Source: a bacterium (GTDB taxonomy: Bacteria; Bacillota; Bacilli; Lactobacillales; Streptococcaceae). From it: a DNA stretch of 64,000 bases. Below are positions 57,196 to 64,000 of the stretch, one piece after another; position 1 is the stretch's first letter, and each line of letters opens with the position of its first letter. The position numbers were made by a program, and so were the translations under genes. The stretch lies in the NCBI GenBank assembly GCA_905221205.1, contig CAJNCG010000003.1:1-64000 (forward strand), in the 5' to 3' direction. The notes below the pieces were generated by a model. It made no database searches. It saw nothing but the letters and a program-made list of their open reading frames with translations, and had not been told where the DNA came from.

Positions 57196-57321
57196 TGGAA
57201 GTTACTTTGAGAAGTTACCCCAAGCACAATTCTTAGATTCTCTCAGAAAAAGATTAGACTTTTAACCCCAAAATTGATAAAATAGGAAAGAAAATAAGAT
57301 AAAAGGAAACTGTAAATCACC

Positions 57322-57621
57322 ATGATGAACATGCAAAATATGATGCGTCAAGCACAAAAACTTCAAAAACAAATGGAACAAAGCCAAGCAGAACTTGCTG
57401 CTATGCAATTTGTTGGCAAATCTGCTCAAGACCTTGTTCAAGCGACCTTGACTGGAGATAAGAAAGTTATCAGCATTGACTTTAATCCAGCTGTCGTTGA
57501 CCCTGAAGATCTTGAAACTCTTTCTGATATGACAGTTCAAGCCATCAACTCTGCTCTTGAACAAATCGATGAAACTACCAAGAAAAAACTGGGGGCTTTC
57601 GCTGGAAAATTGCCATTTTAA
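57322..57621 (+). CDS. YbaB/EbfC nucleoid-associated protein
   Basis: 99 residues. N-terminal Met/Gln-rich helix [20 protein letters not shown], then [32 protein letters not shown] and a C-terminal helix. Binds DNA as a dimer. The gene commonly follows dnaX/recR in other genomes, but here it stands alone after the IS remnant. Confidence 0.95.
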   Translation: MMNMQNMMRQAQKLQKQMEQSQAELAAMQFVGKSAQDLVQATLTGDKKVISIDFNPAVVDPEDLETLSDMTVQAINSALEQIDETTKKKLGAFAGKLPF

Positions 57622-57693
57622 GCATAAGAAAAACAAGCATTCAAGAGAATACTTGCCTATCATGGGAGGAACAATTGTTCCTCTTTTTGCTTA

Positions 57694-59457
57694 CTAAAAA
57701 TTAAAGAATTCCATAGCCTGTTTGAAAAGCAATTCCGTATACTCTGGGTCTTCTTGGGCAATGGTAACTTGATCTTGAATCATTTCCAAGTCATCTGTTA
57801 TCATGCCATCAGCTCCCAAATGAACGGATTTATCAAAGGACTCTGAACTATTGATGGTCCAAACGTACAATTTCTGATCGGTATTCCAAAGCTTGTTGAC
57901 AAAATTTTCATCTAAGGTTGAATACTCCATGGTATAACCTGTAGCCTTGGTTCTTGGAAAAATACTATTATAAGGTAGGATTAAAAAGACTGGAATTTGA
58001 GTATCGTAGGCTAAGACCTGGTCAATCACATGGTAGTCCAAGGATTGCATTTGGTGACCATTCTGCTTAAGAACAGTTCCATATTTTTCCATAAAGCGTT
58101 TCATCATATTTGGACTATCTTTTCGACTGGTTTTAATTTCAATAAGAAGTTTTTGATGCAATTCATTGGCTTTATTGAGATAATCATCAAAACTAGACAC
58201 CTTGCTGTGATAGCCATTTTCTGAAATATCAAGTTTGGTCAATTCTTCCAAAGTGAGATCCTGAGGATTGGCATTAACTCCTGTCAAATTCTTGATATTG
58301 GCATCATGCATCATGACAAACTGGCCATCTTTTGTTTCCTGAACATCCGTCTCAACAAAGTCTGGATTTAGTTGAGCTGTCCTTTCTAAAGACTGAACTG
58401 TATTTTGTACACCATTCTTATTAGATACTCCCCTGTGAGAGATAATCAAAGGTTTATTTGCAACTGGAGCTTCTAAATAAACATAACCCTCAAGAGCGAA
58501 AAAGATACCAGCACATCCCATCACTCCCCATCTCATCCAGTGGTCTTTCTTTCTCCTTGGTGTGATTTCTAATTCTTCTCCTGTTAAGAAGGAAACAAAC
58601 TTAATGAGAAAGTAAGTCAAGGCCATATAATGGAAATTCTTAATCAAGACAAAGTTGATAATTCCCAGCACAAGAGATTCCTTATGGGTTAGACCATCCA
58701 TCAGTACCTGACTTGCCAAGATTGGAATCAATAAAAGAATGAAAAATAGGTAGGTTTTGACGACAATCCAAAGCAAGTTCCAAGTATAAAACCAGGAGTG
58801 CTTTCTTGTCTTCTCTAGACTGTATCTGACAGCTTCTTTGACTGTTTTCTTCTCAAATAAAAGCTGAGATAGGGCAAACATGAAACGCACTGAAATGTAA
58901 AATAGAAGTAAAGCCAGAATAGTAACCACTATACCTACTAGCCAATACTTGTCTTCCACATAATCAACGATAAAGTCTGGAATGACAATTTTATTTAGGT
59001 AGTAAATCTTTAAAATCTTTCGAATCAATGGAAAGAGCATCATGACATAAAAGAAGATGAAGGCCATTTTGGAAATCGTCACTTGCCTCATAAACAAGAA
59101 ACTTTGGCGAAAGACCTTGCGACTGTACTCCAGCAAGGTCCTCCTTTCATGATAGAGGAGGTGTCGAGCTCCGATAAAGAGAAGTCCTATCTGGTAATAA
59201 GCAATCAGTAAATTAACAATTACCAAAACAAATAAAGCAAGACTAACAAATGGCGAACCCTTTATAATGGCAAAAATATTGTTGTAAGATAGAAAGAGAT
59301 AACCTGTCTGACGGAGCAAAAGTCCAGCAATCCAAGAATTTGACGGTAACCAGACAAACTCAATCATCATGAAAGTCAAGAAAAAGAGAAAGAGTATTTT
59401 ATCTAGATTAAAGTATATCTGCTTAAAACCTAGATTTTTAGGTTTTTCAGGTTTCAT
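57694..59457 (-). CDS. Membrane-anchored glycerophosphodiester phosphodiesterase
   Basis: 587 residues from ATG at 59457 (AGGAG 5 nt upstream). The first ~330 residues hold about 8-9 transmembrane segments of the GDPD-associated membrane domain. The C-terminal GDPD barrel begins at LIISHRGVSNKNGVQNTVQSL, with the metal ligands in VETDVQETKDGQFVMMHD (Glu/Asp) and catalytic His in both stretches. It hydrolyses glycerophosphodiesters, or trims lipoteichoic acid-type polymers. It follows the exonuclease gene closely. Confidence 0.93.
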   Translation of the reverse strand: MKPEKPKNLGFKQIYFNLDKILFLFFLTFMMIEFVWLPSNSWIAGLLLRQTGYLFLSYNNIFAIIKGSPFVSLALFVLVIVNLLIAYYQIGLLFIGARHLLYHERRTLLEYSRKVFRQSFLFMRQVTISKMAFIFFYVMMLFPLIRKILKIYYLNKIVIPDFIVDYVEDKYWLVGIVVTILALLLFYISVRFMFALSQLLFEKKTVKEAVRYSLEKTRKHSWFYTWNLLWIVVKTYLFFILLLIPILASQVLMDGLTHKESLVLGIINFVLIKNFHYMALTYFLIKFVSFLTGEELEITPRRKKDHWMRWGVMGCAGIFFALEGYVYLEAPVANKPLIISHRGVSNKNGVQNTVQSLERTAQLNPDFVETDVQETKDGQFVMMHDANIKNLTGVNANPQDLTLEELTKLDISENGYHSKVSSFDDYLNKANELHQKLLIEIKTSRKDSPNMMKRFMEKYGTVLKQNGHQMQSLDYHVIDQVLAYDTQIPVFLILPYNSIFPRTKATGYTMEYSTLDENFVNKLWNTDQKLYVWTINSSESFDKSVHLGADGMITDDLEMIQDQVTIAQEDPEYTELLFKQAMEFFNF

Positions 59458-59465
59458 AGGCACTC

Positions 59466-60056
59466 CTAGTCAAATAATTGAGACAAGTCCAAGCCTCCAA
59501 AAGGATTGTTTGAAAGACTACTTTCTGTCTCTAACAATTCTCTAGCTTGATCCGACTCTAGGAAGGACTCGTAAACACGCGCCGTCATACGAGCATCCTC
59601 TAAGCTATTATGAGACTGACCTTGAAATCCAAGAAATGAGGCAACGGTTTGCAATTTGAGATTGGCAATACCGTGTAAATCCGAACTCCGACGTTCAAAA
59701 GCTTCATCATACAAATCCACCTTATACTGTTGACTATAATCTAAACCATGCTCTGCTAGAATAGGCAAATCACTTTTAGCAGCATTGTATCCAACCATCG
59801 GCAAAGCACCCACAAACTCTTGGAATTCTTTTATGACCTCCTCCACTGGAGGAGCATCTTTTAAGGTCTCGGCTGTAATCCCAGTCAAACCATTGATAAA
59901 ACTTTTTAGAGGCACACTGGTCTGAACATAGGAATCATAGGCATCGATTTCCTGACCATCTCTAAAACGCACAGCCGATACTTGAATCAAGTGTGTTTGC
60001 CCTTCATGCTGATTAAATTCTAAATCGAAAGCAATGTAATCTTCTAATCGTTCCAT
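59466..60056 (-). CDS. DnaQ-like 3'-5' exonuclease
   Basis: 196 residues, DEDDh family. ExoI is AFDLEFNQHEGQT (Asp9, Glu11), ExoII is VGYNAAKSDLPIL, and ExoIII is SHNSLEDARMTARV with the His. Similar to polymerase III epsilon-like domains. It is probably a stand-alone proofreading or RNA-trimming enzyme. The stop is 8 nt before the GDPD start. Confidence 0.9.
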   Translation of the reverse strand: MERLEDYIAFDLEFNQHEGQTHLIQVSAVRFRDGQEIDAYDSYVQTSVPLKSFINGLTGITAETLKDAPPVEEVIKEFQEFVGALPMVGYNAAKSDLPILAEHGLDYSQQYKVDLYDEAFERRSSDLHGIANLKLQTVASFLGFQGQSHNSLEDARMTARVYESFLESDQARELLETESSLSNNPFGGLDLSQLFD

Positions 60057-60082
60057 TTTCTACCTCTCCTATACAGTTATTT

Positions 60083-60236
60083 TATACTCTTCGAAAATCT
60101 CTTCAAACCACGTCAACATCGCCTTGCCGTAGATATATGTAACTGACTTCGTCAGTCTTATCTACAACCTCAAAGCAGTGCTTTGAGCAGCCTGCGGCTA
60201 GTTTCCTAGTTTGCTCTTTGATTTTCATTGAATATT
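60083..60236 (-). repeat. BOX element (minus orientation)
   Basis: About 154 bp matching the BOX repeat in reverse: boxC at the left end (atactcttcgaaaatctctt c), a boxB-like middle, and boxA at the right end (tttgattttcattgaatatt). Same class as the copy at 25985-26139. It lies between the exonuclease and rocS. Confidence 0.93.
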
Positions 60237-60307
60237 ACTTGAGCAACTATACTATTTAGAAATAAAAGAAGCCATCAGGTTAGCATTTAACCTAAACAGC
60301 TCCTTGA

Positions 60308-60799
60308 TTATCCTCCAAATAAACGAGCAAAAAAGCCTTTCTTAGTTGATTGGACTTCTTCTTTTGCTTGGTCCAGCTCTAGCTTAAGATTTTCTTTATC
60401 CTTCATGGCTTGAAGGGTCAATTGTTGTTGCTGATCGAGTTGTTTGTCTTTCTCAGCAATCTGACGGTCTTTGATGCGCATCTGCTCGTCTTTTTCTGAT
60501 AACTGACGATCCTTGGCTTTTAATTGTTCATAGAGACGAAGAATTTCTGCATTCTTCTCATCAACCAGAATCTCCATCAGTTCACGCTGCTTGACATCTT
60601 CACTGACAGGCTCATCTTCAAAAATCGTTTTTTTATAGATTTCTTCTAGCTTAATCAAGCCACTTCTGGTAACGACTGTTACCCCTTTGTCATTTTTATC
60701 TGTGTCTTCTTCTGGTAATTCTTTGACACGGTTATTGATTGCTTGGCGAGATAATCCTAAGACCTCTGCAATCTCACTGACGGTCATTTCAATACTCAT
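60308..60799 (-). CDS. rocS: Chromosome segregation regulator RocS
   Basis: 163 residues. N-terminal HTH (MTVSEIAEVLGLSRQAINNRVKE), a long charged coiled coil (~85-150) with KDRQ/EKDEQ repeats, and a short C-terminal amphipathic helix KKGFFARLFGG that can bind the membrane. This is the domain order described for pneumococcal RocS, which couples nucleoid segregation with capsule and division. Neighbours mtnN and macP agree. Confidence 0.92.
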   Translation of the reverse strand: MSIEMTVSEIAEVLGLSRQAINNRVKELPEEDTDKNDKGVTVVTRSGLIKLEEIYKKTIFEDEPVSEDVKQRELMEILVDEKNAEILRLYEQLKAKDRQLSEKDEQMRIKDRQIAEKDKQLDQQQQLTLQAMKDKENLKLELDQAKEEVQSTKKGFFARLFGG

Positions 60800-60875
60800 A
60801 ATATCCTCTGAAACGTTTTCTAGCTTTTCTTTACTTAAATCTTATCATAAGCTAGAAAAACTGTCAAATTTCCGC

Positions 60876-61568
60876 TTAATCTAAAGCCTTCAAAAAGGCT
60901 AATAAGACTTGGGCAGAGCGACGTCCAGCTTCGATAATAAACTCATCAAAAGAGATGTTTGCTTCATGGTTGGCATTGTCACTCATAGCTCGTATGACTA
61001 AAACTGGAAGATTAAGGGCATGCGCTGCCTGAGCAATAGCTGCCCCCTCCATCTCAACAGCTAAAACTTCTGGTAAATGGGACTTAATCTCTTCTATCTT
61101 GTCATTTCCTGCAACAAAACTATCTCCTGTAGCAATCAAACCAAGATGCCAGTTTTGATCCAATTGAGATAAACTCTTTTGGATTTTGGCAACAAAGTTT
61201 TTATCTGATTCGAAATAAAGTGGTTGTTGCGCCATTTGTCCATAAGCATAGCCAAAAGCTGTGACATCCACGTCATGATAGGCTAATTTGTCTGCAATCA
61301 CAACATCCCCAACAGCAATACCCTTTGCTACTGCCCCAGCTGATCCCGTGTTAATCAAAGCATCCACTTGGAAATGATCAGCTAAAATCGCTACACTCAT
61401 AGCAGACATGACCTTACCAATTCCACTCTCTACGAGAACGACTTCATGAGAGTCAATGGTTCCTGTGTGATAGGTATTGCCTAAAACAACTTGCTCCTGG
61501 GCATTGTCTAAATGCTGGACCAGATACGCCAGTTCTTCTGGCATAGCCGCAATAATTCCTATTTTCAT
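60876..61568 (-). CDS. mtnN: 5'-methylthioadenosine/S-adenosylhomocysteine nucleosidase
   Basis: 230 residues (also called pfs). Cleaves MTA and SAH, feeding autoinducer-2 and methionine salvage. Starts MKIGIIAAMPEELAYL, with VLVESGIGKVMSA, TGSAGAV, and the substrate stretch LAVEMEGAAIAQ (Glu-Met-Glu) and RAMSDNAN (Asp). Intact. Confidence 0.97.
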   Translation of the reverse strand: MKIGIIAAMPEELAYLVQHLDNAQEQVVLGNTYHTGTIDSHEVVLVESGIGKVMSAMSVAILADHFQVDALINTGSAGAVAKGIAVGDVVIADKLAYHDVDVTAFGYAYGQMAQQPLYFESDKNFVAKIQKSLSQLDQNWHLGLIATGDSFVAGNDKIEEIKSHLPEVLAVEMEGAAIAQAAHALNLPVLVIRAMSDNANHEANISFDEFIIEAGRRSAQVLLAFLKALD

Positions 61569-61584
61569 TTCAATTCCTTTTCTA

Positions 61585-61896
61585 TTACAAAAGTTTCATT
61601 GCTAAGACAAGTAAAATCAAGAGAAAGATGACTGCAAATAAAATCTTATTCAACTTAGAATTGAAGACATTTCTCTTAGTATTTTCAATGCGACGGCTTT
61701 TATGAATAGACGGTTCGACCTGAATCTTCAAGGTTTCCTGGCTAAAACCATGATCCTTAGGATTGGCATAACCAAAACGGGAAGAAGAGGTTGGTAAAAT
61801 TTTTGTCTCCTCATCATCTAGCAAAGGGGGACCCGAAATTTTTTCGCCTCTATTAGCTCTTTCAATCATTTCATCCGTTAATAAAGGTTTACCCAT
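61585..61896 (-). CDS. macP: MacP, activator of PBP2a
   Basis: 103 residues from ATG at 61896 behind GAGGAGGT. A long cytoplasmic N-terminus carries a conserved [20 protein letters not shown] stretch and Thr31 in DDEETKIL, equivalent to the StkP-phosphorylated Thr32 of pneumococcal MacP. One C-terminal TM helix (~84-103) anchors it. Order mtnN-macP-nudix-glmU agrees. The upstream extension to 61929 overlaps the nudix gene and is not favoured. Confidence 0.9.
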   Translation of the reverse strand: MGKPLLTDEMIERANRGEKISGPPLLDDEETKILPTSSSRFGYANPKDHGFSQETLKIQVEPSIHKSRRIENTKRNVFNSKLNKILFAVIFLLILLVLAMKLL

Positions 61897-61907
61897 ACTG
61901 ACCTCCT

Positions 61908-62453
61908 CTATTTTTTGTTCAATTCCCAATACTGAACAGCCATAATCGTCTTAGCATCACAGATATGACCTGATTGGATTAATTCCTTAGCTTCTTCTAA
62001 GCTCACTTCAAGAACTTCCAAGGTTTCATCCTCATCCTGCGGACGCGGATTTTCCACCTTTGTCAAATCGCTTGCTAAATATAGTTTTAACTTTTCATTA
62101 CAAAAGCCAATGGCTGAATAAAAGTCATACAAGAGTTCTAACTTCCCTGTATAGGCTGTTTCTTCCTCCAGTTCACGAAGGGCTGCTGCCACAGGGTCTG
62201 TATTTTCTCCTACTTCTAACTTTCCGGCTGGAATTTCGTAAGAGACAGCCTCGATGGATTTGCGGTACTGCTTGACCAAAATGAGTTTTTGTTCATCCGT
62301 TACTGCTAAAACACAGACAGCTCCATTGTGGAAAATCAAATCCCGTTGGGCAGTTCCCTTGCCTTCTGGTAATTCAACCTGATCTTGGACCAGTTTAAAA
62401 ATTGGCCCTTGATAGATTTCTTTTCGGCTAAGCGTTTTTTCTTCAAATTCCAT
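61908..62453 (-). CDS. Nudix hydrolase, ADP-ribose pyrophosphatase type
   Basis: 181 residues. Nudix box [25 protein letters not shown] (positions about 75-99) is complete. The preceding [11 protein letters not shown] fits NudF-like ADP-ribose pyrophosphatases. It follows glmU by 9 nt. Confidence 0.93.
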   Translation of the reverse strand: MEFEEKTLSRKEIYQGPIFKLVQDQVELPEGKGTAQRDLIFHNGAVCVLAVTDEQKLILVKQYRKSIEAVSYEIPAGKLEVGENTDPVAAALRELEEETAYTGKLELLYDFYSAIGFCNEKLKLYLASDLTKVENPRPQDEDETLEVLEVSLEEAKELIQSGHICDAKTIMAVQYWELNKK

Positions 62454-62462
62454 GATAGGCTC

Positions 62463-63857
<1,395 letters not shown>

Positions 63858-63873
63858 CTAGAAATTCCCTTTT

Positions 63874-63882
63874 ATTATACCA
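63874..63882 (-). promoter_or_regulatory. glmU promoter (extended -10)
   Basis: TGGTATAAT on the minus strand, -10 at 63874-63879, 32 nt before the glmU start. The -35 is weak. Confidence 0.65.
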
Positions 63883-63959
63883 TATTTCAAATCATTCCGC
63901 GCCCTTGAATGAAAAAATGCTCTAAAGTCCTTTATTAACCCATTTTTTGAGTATTTTTT

Positions 63960-63988
63960 TTGATTTTTTCTCATTTTTAAGGTAAAAT
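63960..63988 (+). promoter_or_regulatory. Promoter for a gene beyond the right edge
   Basis: -35 TTGATT (63960-63965), 17-nt spacer, -10 TAAAAT (63983-63988) on the plus strand. It must drive a gene that starts outside the window, divergent from glmU. Confidence 0.65.
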
Positions 63989-64000
63989 TATGAGATATGA

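Noticed and set aside
60265..60305. Hairpin aggtta/taacct after rocS as terminator
   Set aside because: Only 6 bp with an interrupted T-tract; not convincing.

Overview
The window is a chromosomal segment of a mitis-group Streptococcus (S. mitis, S. pseudopneumoniae, S. pneumoniae or a close relative). The evidence is the gene content and order: tarIJ-licABC facing tacF-licD1-licD2 (phosphocholine teichoic acid genes), rocS and macP (division and segregation genes described in pneumococcus), dprA behind a ComX/SigX com-box, a CiaR-type repeat upstream of tarI, and two BOX repeats. Both tRNAs are tRNA-Arg and neither encodes its CCA end.

Layout. 1-1840: 5' part of a secreted surface protein built from duplicated domains, running off the left edge. 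1874-8998: rnc-smc-HAD-HAD-ftsY, one tightly overlapping minus-strand operon. 9183-11285: tRNA-Arg(CCG), guaC and a Sua5/YrdC-like gene. 11313-16410: leuA-leuB-DUF1294-leuC-leuD with promoter, CodY-type box, Leu-codon leader peptide and attenuator. 16493-20533: MmcQ/YjbR-like gene, cutC, ybaN-like gene and topA. 20587-21476: dprA. 21484-29309: the choline teichoic acid locus as two divergent operons. 29366-31008: mntH with a Fur-family-like box at its promoter. 31102-37258: pyrR-pyrB-carA-carB behind a PyrR attenuator, with a MITE-like inverted repeat between carA and carB. 37282-38453: nth and a DUF177 gene. 38550-40560: a structured leader with a 31-codon ORF ahead of an ABC-F gene. 40605-49041: lemA-htpX, rsmG, pyrP (second PyrR leader), ylxM-ffh, DUF1934, an HD hydrolase and a HAD phosphatase.

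49100-52945 is an AT-rich accessory block between a terminator and the 3' end of tRNA-Arg(CCT). It holds a three-gene ABC-2 exporter, a decayed ORF, a frameshifted RelB/DinJ antitoxin and a 101-bp imperfect direct repeat. 53024-56452 returns to core genes: rplS with an L19-type leader, tandem crcB, chorismate mutase, flavodoxin, pde2 and rpmE2. 56571-57107 is a chimeric transposase remnant (IS30-like N-terminus joined to an IS5-like C-terminus). 57322-63842: ybaB, a membrane GDPD, a DnaQ-like exonuclease, a BOX element, then glmU-nudix-macP-mtnN and rocS.

The main physiological themes are pyrimidine synthesis and uptake sharing PyrR leaders, leucine synthesis under apparent double control, choline decoration of the envelope, and protein targeting (ffh, ftsY). 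The least explained pieces are the ABC-F leader, the tRNA-Arg island and the transposase chimera. I did not find a clearly new multi-gene system.
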